64,000 nucleotides of DNA from the NCBI GenBank assembly GCA_034638255.1, contig JAWPGT010000013.1, positions 372,001 to 436,000 on the forward strand, read 5' to 3'. Origin of the DNA: Coprinus comatus (lineage: Eukaryota > Basidiomycota > Agaricomycetes > Agaricales > Agaricaceae). A program made the translations under genes and the position numbers. Positions 23,465 to 35,283 of this stretch are shown piece by piece. Numbering within the stretch: position 1 is the first letter of the stretch; each line of letters opens with the position of its first letter. The notes under the pieces are model-generated. The model made no database searches and was not told the DNA's origin. It saw nothing but the letters and a program-made list of their open reading frames with translations.

Positions 23465-24825
23465 TCATGTTTTGTCTTGGGGAGGTATTACAGGGGAAGA
23501 TGCATTTATATATGTAGCTGCTGGTGGATGGACTGCAGTACTTGGGGGCCCTGGTGCAGTTGCTGGGGTACCAGTTCTAGACATCAAGGAATTTAACACC
23601 ATTGCCAAGCCGCTCATCTGCGCTGACTGAAGTAGAGAGACATTGATTTCCAATGTGAGCATAGTTCCATTCGCAGTAGACCCACGCAAGACAGCAGGAG
23701 GTGCTGCCTGTCCCTCAGTTACAGAAGAGGCAGGGACAGGATGGATTCCGAGAGCGTGAAGCGCAGGTAAGGAGGCAACTGGTAATTGCACAGGAATGGC
23801 AGCTGTCGGTCGATAATACGGAGCGGCCGTTGATGAGTTCACCTGGAAGGTGCTTGTAGTAGGAGGTAGCTGGGTTCCGTAAGACTGAGCATAGACATAT
23901 GGGTAAGGCCGGTAGTACTGCGTTTGCATGGTCGTCGCTGTGGGCGTCGCTGCATACTGAGATCGCGGCGGTGGTAATGTAGTAATTCTCTTTTCTCGCT
24001 CCACTCGTTCTAGCTCGCCACGAGCAACTTTCAATTCGTTGCTTAACAATGATGCGTCAAGTCGATCGGATTCTAAGACTGCCTGAGCCACAATAAATGC
24101 CTCATCATCCGGGGCGGAACGCTAATTTTATAATAAATAGTGACCAACCACATGAAGATAAATGTACTTACAGAAGCGCGTCGGATTCTAATCTTCCGAA
24201 TCCTTTCACCCAGTTTGCGATAACGTCTATAACATTCGAGGGCAAGCTTAGTTTCTATAATTAGGGTGAATGGTGCTGACTAGTAATAACGTATGAACGA
24301 CAAACCTTGAATTTCCTGTTTCAAGTCACTTACTGTTTCTTTTTGCTTTCCTTTACAAGTTCCGAATATATCAAGATCTTCTTGAGGCTGTTGGTATATA
24401 TGGTACGGTAACAATCGTCTGATAGCATCTTCAGCGTCAGAAAAAGGTGTATCAATATCAGGCTGAAGAACGGCAGCCTGGTCCTGGGCAAGACGAATAG
24501 CAAATCTAATTCGTAGGTGAGCTATTACTTTTTGTGGATGTCGCCTAGAAGTTAACCTTTCTGCTGTTTGTGCTGTGATTTTTATTTCTTCTTGCGTTCT
24601 TGGCTTCTGTTTAGGTGCCTTTTTTGGAGGAGCAACAACTGGGGGTGCAGGGACGCCATTTGTAGATACGGTCGGAGTTATTGGTCGCGCAGAGGTGGAG
24701 GGTCCAGAGATGGACCATGAGAACTGCGAGTTTTGTACCGTGGGGGGATAGGAAGTATCTGGTGGAGTATATGGAACGGTAGAGAAAGTGTGGACGTTGA
24801 AGGTTGGACCAAGAGCTTTCGACAT
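23465..24825 (-). CDS. GLTSCR1-domain protein, candidate SWI/SNF-associated subunit
   Basis: The first exon (ATG complementary to 24823-24825, MSKALGPTFNVHTF) is Pro/Ser/Thr-rich. It then enters a helical block: AERLTSRRHPQKVIAHLRIR and, most telling, DTPFSDAEDAIRRLLPYHIY. That resembles the GLTSCR1 (BICRA/BICRAL) core, in which a conserved RLLPYH helix anchors the protein in the non-canonical BAF complex of animals. Further exons give CYRRYRKLGERIRKIRIRR and the coiled-coil-like SNELKVARGELERVEREK. A low-complexity Ala/Pro/Thr C-terminus follows, with the stop complementary to 23465-23467. The assignment rests on one conserved block recalled from the family, so it is likely rather than certain. 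Any role in fungal chromatin remodelling is inference. Confidence 0.65.
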
Positions 24826-25006
24826 TTCAGTCTGATTTGTTGTGGTTTGTGAAGGCCCGTGACCAACAGACCCATCCAGTTCAGGGCAGGCTCCCAGTTA
24901 CTCATTTGATCTATATATAATTATTCACATCAATCAATTCATAATGTATGTACACAACAAGGAGGTAGCGAAACCCTCAAATTCACGGAGAAAAAAAGTC
25001 AGTGAG

Positions 25007-27507
25007 TCAGCGTGGACTGGGTACGGATAATCCCAGTGTTTCTTCGTCTGCCCGCAAGAGTGGATCGCTTAGACTTCCTGATTCCACCCCACCCCCACTA
25101 CTTTGAGCTCTGGTCTGGAGATTAGCTTTCACGACTTTGAGCAATTCCGTAGCTCTCATGACATCCTCTGAATTACTACTGGCTACTCGCTCCAAAAAAT
25201 CCTTGGCTAGATAGAGATCTCCGCTAGCAGTTCTCAGCTGATGTTCCGCCACTTCGAGGCATGATTTCGCATAATCCTGTATGGGTCGTACTAAGGGTTA
25301 CAAACCTAAGTCAATGCCAAGGATTCGTAAAGAGAATCACTCAACGATCAGCTTGGCAAACTTCCACGACACGTCTGTGGTAAGCTACAGCCTCCGTGTG
25401 TTCTTCCAGTATACGGTGGAGTTTAGCCAACTTTAGATTGATATTGATTTCATGCGGATCTGCTGGAATGAGTGCTCGCTTGTAACATTCAATTGCTTCT
25501 CGATGTCTGAAAAAAATCATCGACTTGGTCAACCGTTTGGACCATGGGAAATAAATCAAAGTCAAGATTAACCTTCCGATCTCCTCATAACATGATCCCT
25601 GAGCTTGCCACAGCCGGATATCATAGGGTCTTTTACACGCGGATAACAGTAAGTAACAGATACTTTTAGGCAGTTGACATCCTCTCTCACCGCAATGCTG
25701 TAGCTCGTTGATAGTAGTACAACGAATAATGATGCATACTCAACAGTTCATAAGCTTGACCTAGACCATACCACGCCCGGTAATCTTTGCGATTAACATC
25801 TACAACCAGTCAGAAGATTACTTTCTCGCAGGTTCGGGAACTTACCGACAGCCCGGCGATAAGCCTCGATTGCTGCATGTGAGTTCTTCATTTCAACATA
25901 TTCATGCCCCATCAATGTCCATGCCGAAAGATAGGTTGGGTCAAGCTGCGTGGCCCTTCGGAAATATTTGACAGCTTTCTCATGTTCGGCCCGTAATGAA
26001 TAATGATTCCCTTCGGATATAGTATTTGAATCCACGCTGGTAGAGTAAACCTAGGATTGATGACCCACCTACGAGGCAACAAATCTCCGGTCTATCCTTT
26101 TCTAGTGCAAGAAATTCGTGGGCAAGTCTTGACAACTTGAGCCTATTGTCGGTAACATAGAGAATGTTCGAATAGATATCGATGTCATCAATACGATATG
26201 GGTCTATCGCCAAGATCTTCTCGAATTGTTGTTCAGCCTGCCCAAACTCTTGTGCGTTGCATCAGAAAAGAAGTTATCTTGATCAAGAAACTCACCATGC
26301 AAGTGATATAGAACGCAAGCGCGCAGACTCATCAACCATACACTATTTGGATAGAACTCTTGGCTCAGTAGACGGTCGCAAAGAGCTAATTCATTTTCTG
26401 TAGGATGATGAAGTTCACTCAATGTTTTAATCTGAAACATATGCACCAATGGGTGTGTTGGCGGTAAAGGTATTAGCTGGAGTAGTGATGAAAGCTACAC
26501 ATGGAGCGTCAGCAGGACATATTTCGAGTAAAAATAAACCGAAACTACCTCTTCTCCATCACCGATGCAATTCCCAAGAAGTGTCCAACAAGACCAGTTC
26601 CAAGGGAAGCCAGCGATTGACATCAAAGCGCATTCTATGGCTTCTTCCCTACGAGAAAGACGTGAGAGAAATAGAGCCTTTCTAGATTCCTATAAATGTT
26701 AAAGCAAACATACACTATAATCCGGAAACTTACAGGAACAATAGCCAAGGCTCTGTAGCGTCTTGAACCTGGTCGAGAAGTTCACCCAGCGAGGCATTTA
26801 CCGGATTGGCGGCTGAATGCGATTATCTAGATACATAAGACTACAAAAACTTGAGAATAATACTGACTTACTATCTAATTTATGCCAGTCTCGCATTGCT
26901 TTTTTCTCACCCAACTTCAGGACCATGTTAGTTGTTTCCGAAACTGCGTGATATATGACCCACCAAGAATTGACTATAGACTCTGATGAAACGCGCTTTG
27001 GAACTTTTGCCGTGTTGTAGGATGTGGGTAACACGAGAAAATTCCCGGGAGCTGATAAATGCAAGGGCAGCACTCAAAATATCCAGATCTTGCTGTTCTA
27101 ACTCATTTTCCAGATCCGTGACATTAGTTGGTTGTTCATAGGGTTTTGGAGCATCAGGGTGTCGACCAGTCACCATAGCAGGTAATCCATGCTCCTGGGT
27201 GGCAATCCGGGTAGAGATGGGAGAAAGGGCCTCCGTAAATGTTACACCTGTTAGCCTAGCAGGAGTTGATGTCGAGAATTTCATGCCATCAATAGAGGCT
27301 GTGGTTGATTGGGATGTTCTACACTTCTCTGGAGGAAGAGAAAGGAGAAGTTCAGATGCCCTACATGCGTTTGAGTTATCGGAGGAGTAGCAAGCCGAGT
27401 TCGACCCACCATTTTGTGGCGTGTATCAATCCTCGTTCAGAGCATTCCTTGGCAGCTTTTCGCAAATCGATGGCCGTTTGTTCGTCAACCTCAAATGCCG
27501 ATCCCAT
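25007..27507 (-). CDS. CDC23: Anaphase-promoting complex subunit Cdc23/APC8 (TPR protein)
   Basis: Scaffold subunit of the APC/C ubiquitin ligase that targets cyclins and securin. The true first exon starts at the ATG complementary to 27505-27507, [19 protein letters not shown] then [13 protein letters not shown]. It splices to [18 protein letters not shown], matching the conserved Cdc23 N-terminus ([16 protein letters not shown]). At least eight TPR motifs follow, for example [57 protein letters not shown] and [19 protein letters not shown]. The C-terminal region ends LGLSVPSPR, with the stop complementary to 25007-25009. There are many exons of 60-300 nt. It is divergent from ALG14 over 202 bp. 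Confidence 0.92.
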
Positions 27508-27575
27508 TGGTTTCTGTGATCACTGATATATACAGTATATACAAACGCGGCCAGACTCCGAACAGTGCGTCTTCC

Positions 27576-27581
27576 CACGTG
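27576..27581. promoter_or_regulatory. CACGTG element in the CDC23/ALG14 divergent promoter
   Basis: CCCACGTGC lies 69 bp upstream of the CDC23 ATG and 129 bp upstream of the ALG14 ATG. It is the third divergent promoter in this window with this core. Function is inferred. Confidence 0.35.
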
Positions 27582-27709
27582 CTTCCATATGGCCGGTCCT
27601 GGAAGCTATTTGTGACATGTTCAATCGTTATTTCATCTCAGTGACTCAGTGAGTGAACCACAAGCTCTGTGTCATACCGAGCTTTAATGTATATAGCTGT
27701 TGAAAGTAC

Positions 27710-28611
27710 ATGTCGATCGCACCTTCGCACTTATGGGCTCTCATAACCTTCCCGCTTTCTCTATTGCTCTATCGTTGCTACGTTGCGATGCTTTCAAAGC
27801 CTCGAAAATACTGGAAGAACTCGAGTGCAACCACTCGTAGTCTGGCAATCTTTCTTGGTTCAGGTCATTCCGCCCGTTGACTTCGTTACTCCACAATATC
27901 TTTATCGACCGAACAGGAGGCCATACTAGTGAAGCTTTGCAGCTTCTTTCTTCGTTGGACTTCATGCGTTATACTCCAAGAATATATATCATCAGTGAAG
28001 GGGACACTTTGAGCGCTCAGAAAGCTGTCGCACTTGAGCAATCTAAATCACAACAGGTTTGTCTATCGCCTCCCACTGAAATTGATATAATCTCAGGCCC
28101 ATAGCTTTAGTCTTCTATAGGGCAAGAATATTTCATGATAACGATACCAAGGGCACGCAGAGTACACCAATCTCAGTTATCGACGCCATTTTCCGCGCTT
28201 CATTCACTTCTCGTTTGCGTTTATCATCTCACTATCAAACCAGTTCTTTCTTTCCAGAATGAAGCGAAAATGCTGACTGATGTCCTTATCTTGAACGGGC
28301 CTGGCACCTGCGCTACGTTGTGCATTGCAGTCTTTCTGAATAGAGCAAGTCTCACCTTCTCTTGCCGTCCGTGAGCTGACCAACCACATTTAGCTCTTAG
28401 GCCTGCCATCTCCTCAAACAATCTATGTAGAATCATTTGCCCGTGTCCGCTCGCTGTCTCTTTCTGGTCATATCCTTTTGCCACTTGTTGACAGGTAGCT
28501 TCAACCACTTTAGTTCGTCATGTACTCATGCAATCATCTAGGTTTATTGTACAGTGGCCACAATTAGTTCGGGATGGAGGCCGCACAGAATGTTTCGGTT
28601 GCTTGGTCTGA
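27710..28611 (+). CDS. ALG14: UDP-GlcNAc transferase subunit Alg14
   Basis: Membrane anchor and regulatory subunit that recruits Alg13 to the cytosolic ER face, where the pair adds the second GlcNAc to the dolichol-linked oligosaccharide. The ATG at 27710 opens a hydrophobic N-terminal anchor (LWALITFPLSLLLYRCYVAM). Then comes the Alg14 signature FLGSGGHTSEALQLLSSLDF, assembled across an intron at about 27866-27915. Later exons give YIISEGDTLSAQKA, EYFMITIPRARRVHQS and DVLILNGPGTCATLCIA, the classic NGPGTC motif. After an intron comes YVESFARVRSLSLSG, then RFIVQWPQL at the C-terminus. The stop is at 28609-28611. It converges on U2AF1 with 165 bp between the stops. Confidence 0.93.
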
Positions 28612-28776
28612 AGACTTGCTCGAACTAAATTGGTGTTAATGACTATGAAAAACAGATATATTCACATATAGTGTTTGGTATAGCGAACTGATATTGAATT
28701 ATACCGAAGGCCTATGACATACAACGAAGAAATGATAAAAAAAAAAGGTGTAAGATTAGATGGAACGTATATAAAG

Positions 28777-29669
28777 TTATTTACGGGTCCACCTGTCCTC
28801 GCCATCGCGACCTCTGCGAGACGGAGGACTAGCACTCCTGTTCCTCTTAGTGGGTTCCCAACCTCCACCACCTTGTTGTTGAGGTGGGTGAAGTTTGCGT
28901 TCAAGCCGTTGTCCATGACGTAGCTGTTTCACCAACTCGGGAGAAGCATTTCGAAGATGCATAAAATTACAGAAGCCACCCCGGTTGCATTCACCGTTTT
29001 CATTCTGACGGCAACAGGCTTCACGGAAATCGGTGACTGGAGACAATTCCGCGTAGAGAGGTCGTCCTAGGAGGATGTGTTAGTTGGTTGGTTCACATAG
29101 GAATCTTCGAACAATGCTCACCTGCATACCACCGTTCATTACAGCTGTCGACAGCAGCTTGGGCCTCTGTTTCCCATTCATAGCGAGCATAAACGTTGCC
29201 AATTAAATGGTCTCCAACATTGTCACAAACCTGAACACCAAAGTTACATGACATTTGGTACAGAAATTGGAAGGCGTACTTACGTGTAACTCCAGGAGAT
29301 GTCCAAACTTTGCAAGTTCACAATACAAATCTTCATATACCGCATCGAATCCTTCTTGTAGCTCCCTCTCTGTCAATTTGCAGACAGGGTCGTGCGCTGG
29401 ATTATGATACACATTGGGAAGTAGGATTGTCTGAGAGAATGGTGGTTTGATGTGTTTACGCGAGCAACGATCTCCGTGCCTGCACGCGCCAATCTAGAAG
29501 TCAAAGTCAGAAACTGTATATCAAAAGTCAGAAAAGAGGACTAACTTTGTAGTAGAATGAGCAGTTGACACGATCCTGTTCTGTTCCAAAGATATTTGCC
29601 TAGCTTGGTATTAGTAAAGAATTAACCCAAAATCAACGACAGCCTGTAGCTCACCAGATGCGATGCCAT
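28777..29669 (-). CDS. U2AF1: Splicing factor U2AF small subunit (U2AF35)
   Basis: Recognises the 3' splice-site AG together with U2AF65. The ATG complementary to 29667-29669 gives MASHL, spliced to ANIFGTEQDRVNCSFYYK. The first CCCH zinc finger follows ([20 protein letters not shown]). The U2AF-homology RRM spans YHNPAHDPVCKLTERE to NVYARYEWETEAQAAVDSCN, and the second CCCH finger is in FREACCRQNENGECNRGGFC. The tail is Arg/Ser-like and Gly-rich (PPSRRGRDGEDRW), shorter than the long RS domain of animals. Length is about 225 residues from five or more exons. The stop is complementary to 28777-28779. Confidence 0.96.
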
Positions 29670-30796
29670 ACTATGTGTTTTTATTAGTCTCTTCAGAAAC
29701 TGAAGATGGAACTAGCTAGCAAACTCGCAAGTGCCTAAGTCAACCAATGCCCTCTTGCAATGGATTACGTAAGATCTTTTGAAACTCCGCTTCAAATGAG
29801 TCAACCACAGTTTTAAACATGAGGATTATTAATTGAGTATCAGAGTAAAGGGACTCGAGCGCTACACTATTTCTGCACTCGCTTGATATATGCTGTATTC
29901 ATACCGATCTCTAGTTTATATGATCATGACTCGCCGCAGACAACCAATGAGCGAGGGTGCAGATCCGATTTCATCTCCAGTGGGTCTGGGCCTGCCACTG
30001 AAGGCCTGAATGTTGAAACATCCATGAACAAACTAGTTCTATAAATACGTTATTCGGTCGCTATATTTTAGACTCTAAAACCTAATACCAGCAGCGCTAG
30101 GGTACATATTTTCAACATATTCATATTTTAATGACCAGTGGCGAATTTGTGCAGACGCTTACCCTTTGTGGTATCGCTGAAATTTAGTAGACCGCGATGA
30201 CTTCATCAAAATCTACGCTAAGGACCAACTGTTTTCTAGCTCATGGTGACGGCCGCTAGACGAGCTACGAAACATCATAATACTCAATTATAGAGGCCGC
30301 CGTTTTTTCTAAATGATCAAAAGTTGACTCTCTGACGCGGCAGAACTGATGTCAATATTGCTTATAAACTTCCCGTGTGTCATGTGAACCCACTCTGCGC
30401 TCGTTGACAGACCGACACCAAGTATATTCGAATATTTAATTGATTTCTCAACTTCTGACAAGGCTAAAAGTAGCATTCGAGCTTGATTCAAGCCCATGAT
30501 TAGCCCCGCCCTACTCGGACCTAGATTGATCCACAACGGAGATCGGGACAGATCATCTCGGTAATCTCCGGTCAACGATTGTATATACATTCATGATACT
30601 ATGTGACTGCCGGGTCCACGAACAGCGGTCATTGTACAACTTGGGCTACATAAGAACGGTGAAAATACAGCCAGTGAAAGCTAAAGACAAAATAAAAAAG
30701 CGAGACCCCTGGAGATCGTTCTATGGTTGAGTTCCACAGCAAAAAAATGATAAATTACACGAAAATGACGAAGCCCAGCTCGTTACACCAACATCA
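29670..30796. other. 1.1-kb intergenic region with one orphan ORF
   Basis: This contains the promoter of U2AF1 and the 3' flank of the second Zn2Cys6 gene. The only sizeable frame is a 93-codon ORF on the minus strand (30309-30590), MYIQSLTGDYRDDLS through SAASESQLLII, which matches no family I know. It has a proper ATG, but nothing else supports it as a gene. Confidence 0.5.
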
Positions 30797-32282
30797 CTAC
30801 GAGCGCCGCGGAGGTTCCCAAGACATAAAGGAATCATCACACCCTGTGGGGGAACCTCCAACAGCAGGCAGTAAGTCCCATGTCTGGAGCTCCTGGAGGG
30901 AGTCTGGTGCGATATTTGTGTGCATTAGCGGCCGACATGATTGTGCAAAAGGTCGAGGAACTACAAAGGATGTGGATAGGGTCGGACTGGACCCATCCGA
31001 GCGAGGAAGTAGTGGTGCTGATAGCTCTTCTGGTAGTATGGAAATATTTCCGAGATTGTTTCTAAAATAAAAAAGTGTCGGTGTCAGTTGGGTTCGAAAC
31101 CTACAGACGTGGACACGTACGAAGCGAGAGTATCTAGTTCTGCGATTCGTCGTTGAAGAGAGCATTGATTCCCTACTTGATGACTAGCCGACCGCGATAG
31201 AACCTCAACGGCTCGCCGTAGGCGAAGGGAAAGTTCCAGGAGAACATTGTAGCTTGCCATTTCATGAAGGCACCCGCAGTGACCAGCCTTCGTGTAACAA
31301 AGGTTTTTATTTGGTTGGCCAAATGTCCCAGAGTTACAGTCAAGTAGCCCAGAATAATTCAGAAACATCGAGGTAATGTCATAACCATGAGACCCGTCTG
31401 GTTGACCCGCAGAGACCGAGATGTGGTTCTGCGAAAATTCGTCGGTGGGAGTGAAGAGCGCCGGGGAAGGAGTGCTCTGGGGCGAAGACATCCCTTGAGA
31501 TACTCTTTGATCGTAGTCAATGTTTAATGTCATGGAAGAAGACAATGCACTAGACAATGAAGAGGCCCCACTGGAACTTCCAGTGTCAGGGGAGGCGTCA
31601 CCCTTCTCCGAAGAAGTGCCAGGTGTTGACGGGGTATTGTGGCTTGTTGATTCCTCCTGGCTACATTCACTACCTGCTCGAAGGTGGGGGCGTGCATTCC
31701 ATTTGCCTAGCTCAGGGTTTGCGTTTCCTGTGCCTACCCACCTTGGGTGGGGTTTATTCTTCAACTATAGGCTATTAGTACCCGGGTACCAGCCGTATGT
31801 AGTATATATTATACCTCTCGTATAACACCCTCAAGCTCTGCCACTCGCTTGAGCAACCTTGAACTCTCGTCTTGACTGTCGGACCGTTGATTAGGGTCAT
31901 CAACCTCATAGACACATAGTCCGGTCTATGTAGCAGGGCTTTAGGCATCTGCAGCAACGCCAAGCCATATAATATCACTTACGAGGCCCAATTGTGTACA
32001 CCGAGCACATGCAGGTCGCTTTCGATCACACTAGTAGCATTTTTAGACTTCGTAAATCGCTTCAGTTTAGAGTAATGAATCACCATCCGTTTGGAAGTAT
32101 GGCAATTGAGGCATGATTGCGTAGTCCGGTTCCGACGTCTGCAGCATCCAATATTATTAGTAAATACTTCTACTATAAGGGTACGAAAGATAGAAGAAAT
32201 ACCTCTTACGATGATCGACTTCTGGTGCAGCAAGTTCGGTGGAAGTGGGCCTTTTCTTTCGGTTAAGAGATTCAGAGGACAT
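30797..32282 (-). CDS. Second Zn2Cys6 transcription factor, small, intron-split zinc cluster
   Basis: The ATG complementary to 32280-32282 gives MSSESLNRKKRPTSTE. Splicing joins DHRKR to RRNRTTQSCLNCHTSKRM, then CDRKRPACARCTQLGL, then TGLCVYEVDD. Together they form a complete cluster with spacing CX2CX6CX6CX2CX8C, spread over four exons. Next is a short coiled coil (SSRLLKRVAELEGVIREL), then a Ser/Thr/Pro-rich region (about 31450-31680). The C-terminal exons include AGHCGCLHEMASYNVLLELS and RRAVEVLSRSASH, and the stop is complementary to 30797-30799. No fungal_trans domain is visible, and the helical C-terminal part resembles the regulatory part of small pathway-type regulators of the AflR kind. 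Targets are unknown. Length is about 420 residues. Confidence 0.8.
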
Positions 32283-33000
32283 GTTAGGTATCTGTGAAGT
32301 CCTTCTGTGTGTTGTGACGGAAAGTGGGGGAGGACTATGGGTTCTTCATTGTATTTGTAGTGACAAAAAACTCTTGGCAATCTTGGACAAGCAACTACAT
32401 TGAGTTCGAAGAGGGCTGTCGTGTTCCAAAATAAGTATACGCAGAACCGACAGGAAGCCGAGTATCTGTGTAATCGAGATCTGACCAGATCCAAAATGGG
32501 CAGAAAGAATTAATCTAATGATAACTTCCATATCACGTAATGGGAAAACAGCCAAACCGCCAGTCAAGAATCCGAGCATCACGTTCGCCAAAAATTCGGA
32601 GGAGCCAGGAGATAACACAAGAGCTAGGTGTTTGGTGTATGTTCAAACGTTCACGGATGATAGAAGGCAGGGGACTGTGTTTGCCAAGACATTGTCAGGG
32701 ACCAAAATACTTCAACACGCAACGTCATAACCTTACCCTCATCCATCGAAGAGTTAAACGGGCTCAGTGCGCCCACTACTTATTCTCACATAAACTCGGG
32801 TAAAGTCAATCCAAACCAAACCACCTAAGCCGACCATATGCTAACTTACCACCGTGGGTTTCTTCAGTAAATCGGGTGTGGAGATATTCTGATGGCACCT
32901 CCTTCACGACAAGGACACCGATAATTGATATTTTCCTCACAATAAATTAGCTCCCAAAGAATTGGAGTTGCGTTACCCCCCTTTCTATTCTCTACTATTC

Positions 33001-33018
33001 CCACCTACGCATAGGTGG
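33001..33018. repeat. Short perfect hairpin
   Basis: CCACCTA, loop CGCA, TAGGTGG. There is no following T-run and it sits far from any stop codon, so no function is assigned. Confidence 0.4.
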
Positions 33019-33617
33019 AATTTCTAACCGTACAATTAAACGCTGATAAGGCGTTCGTTTGGCACTTCGAACGGGATAATCCCGACTTGAGATTATACTA
33101 CATACATATACAACGCATGCCAAGTCCATTGGTTGGGGGAAAGATATTAGTATTGACTACACTCCAGTAATTCACTCTTTACCCTCGGGGATATGAGTTT
33201 CAAAGCGATGGAGAAATCTGGTACGAGTCGATTAAACGATGATTTGCAGGAACACAAAGAGTGCCGGCGAAGCAGCACTGGTTGGGCTGTACTTTCTTCT
33301 CCAGGGCACTCGATGTGTAGTTTACTATATAGCACAGGAACGAAGAATTTCAGACACTCGAAACACTAGGGTCCGATCCCCCCGAGGGGTTTTCTAAACT
33401 TCTGTAGATAAAGGTGGAGTTCGATTATTGTATTCAATGCCAAGGTTTTTCTCTGGCAATTTCCGACACAACTCAAAGACACTAACGCAGCATCATCCTC
33501 GCTAACGGTTCAACGGCATGTGTCGAAAGCTGTCATCAAGATATATTTAGTATTGGAGTTTTGAGCCCAGGAAATTGGATGAGTTTTGGCATGTCATCAC
33601 GTTAAATAGTACCTCAA

Positions 33618-33647
33618 ATGTATGTATGTATATGTATAGTATATATT
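33618..33647. repeat. ATGT/AT microsatellite
   Basis: Three ATGT units followed by imperfect TATG/TATA repeats in non-coding DNA. Confidence 0.6.
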
Positions 33648-34056
33648 TACTCTGGGGCAGTGGAGTATTTTTACTACGCAACGTATTTCAATGAACAGGT
33701 TTTCAAGATGACACTGTTGACGGGTAGCAGAGGCTCTAGAGGTCAAGTCTACCTTGATCATAATTTAGAGATTATGGGGCTAGTTGATTTATATACTTGC
33801 CTCTTTAAGACGAGTTCATGATCATACCGCAGATCCGACGGGTTTGTTTCGGTAGGTTTCGGTGTGGTTGCAGACTACCGCCGGGACCCTTATATAGTGC
33901 ATTGGAAATCAGAACATTTTTGCCAAGAGGTTGACCGTGCTTGTCATTGGTTCATCGCATCGGAGGGATACACCCTGATATATCTTATGACTTATGTAGT
34001 TCAACAAGTGATAGTGTACAAGTCCACTACATGGTACCGAAGTAAACATACGTATT

Positions 34057-35283
34057 TCATGCGAAGGCACTCGCCAAGCCACCTAGTAATGTCACCCACC
34101 AGGCTCGGTAGAGTGTCATAATACCTTCCTCCTCAACAATTCGTTTAGCACAATCCATAAGTCCGGTGTATGGATCTGATTCGTGCCTGAGACTATGACA
34201 AGAGGTTAGACATACACTACACTCTAGAGTTTGTGTTGTTGATATTAACTTACCCAATAACATCTTCCTCAACCGCAGAGTACTCCGGAGCGTCTTCTGC
34301 ATCTCCTTCGACTTCTTGTGCTACAGAGTTGTACTCTGACGATGCGTGATTGCGCTGAATTGCCAAACGTGTAGCAATTACCTCCAGAGGTGCTAGAACA
34401 ATGGTTGCAAGTGCAACAATGAGGAAGTACACTGCGGCCTTCCACGGAGAAATATCCAGTGGATCCATGTCGGGGTCGATAACAGCTGGCAAAAGAAGAC
34501 GGTGCAGGGGGCTTAATAAAAGAATAACGACACTGATATGCAGAATTTCGGCGAATAGTAAACCGGGAGTTTGATACAGTATCCAGGGTTTCTTTATTTC
34601 GGTTGGAGTTAATAAAATATGCATTGATTTTTTCAAGTCAGAATAGCCCAGCTTGTGAGGGGTTGTGATGGATCTAGGAGGTAGATTAGCTTTCGAATGT
34701 ATATACTGAGAGAAAGTCTGACCGATATGTTATAATTGCAGTTGGAAGAGATATGAGAAGCATACCGAAACTGTAGAGCATGGTGCCCTTTAGGACATGA
34801 TGAGATACAGACTATGGCCAAGTATAAAATCGTGCATACCAAAGGACCAGCTTCCGGTGCTTTATAACTCCCATGACGAGGCTTTGGTGCATCCATAAAA
34901 ATGAGAATAAATAATGTAACCACGAAGGTGCTGATTGCAGTCGGCACTAAACAAATGTAAGCGACAATTTGAATAAATTTAGGTTAACATACTGAAACCC
35001 TTGTAGAAGCCAGAGAATCCCTGGAATTGATTTGATTAGTTGTATCAAGGCGAAAGATCAAAGATCATACTTCGAGTTTATAGACCCGGCCCATCATAAC
35101 GAAGTAGGAATTGACCACAGGGCCAGTATGAGGAGCGGCACCACCTTCTGCATCTAATTGCAGTGCTTTGGGATTGTAGTTTGCTCTGAACCTGACTAAG
35201 ACACCAGTCAGTGGCACAATAATCGCCAAACTGATTATAAGAGAGAAAAGGAGAATAATGGTGTCGAGGAACCCAAGTAACAT
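34057..35283 (-). CDS. Divergent mitochondrial carrier-like (SLC25-type) membrane protein
   Basis: The ATG complementary to 35281-35283 begins MLLGFLDTIILLFSLIISLA, a strong hydrophobic segment. Splicing then gives GFSGFYKGFMPTAISTF, the conserved Gly-Phe-Tyr-Lys-Gly turn at the end of a carrier repeat. Other hydrophobic segments include VVTLFILIFM, YSFGMLLISLPTAIITY and LLFAEILHISVVILLLS. One canonical carrier signature (P-x-[DE]-x-x-[RK]) is present as PLEVIATRLAIQR. The C-terminal repeat end is YTGLMDCAKRIVEEEG then TLYRAWWVTLLGGLASAFA. An acidic loop separates the last two parts (EVEGDAEDAPEYSAVEED). Only one of the three expected signatures is canonical, as in outer-membrane relatives such as Ugo1. 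The transported substrate cannot be predicted. Confidence 0.75.

Larger units (their letters stand above)
32283..34056. other. 1.8-kb intergenic region, no gene recognised
   Basis: All frames are short (under about 90 codons) and unlike known proteins. It includes a perfect 7-bp hairpin at 33001-33018 and an (ATGT)n/AT-rich microsatellite at 33618-33647. Nothing else is supported. Confidence 0.6.

Noticed and set aside
33360..33400. CCCCCCGAGGGG stretch considered as part of a tRNA or terminator
   Set aside because: No cloverleaf, no T-loop consensus, and the stem is short.
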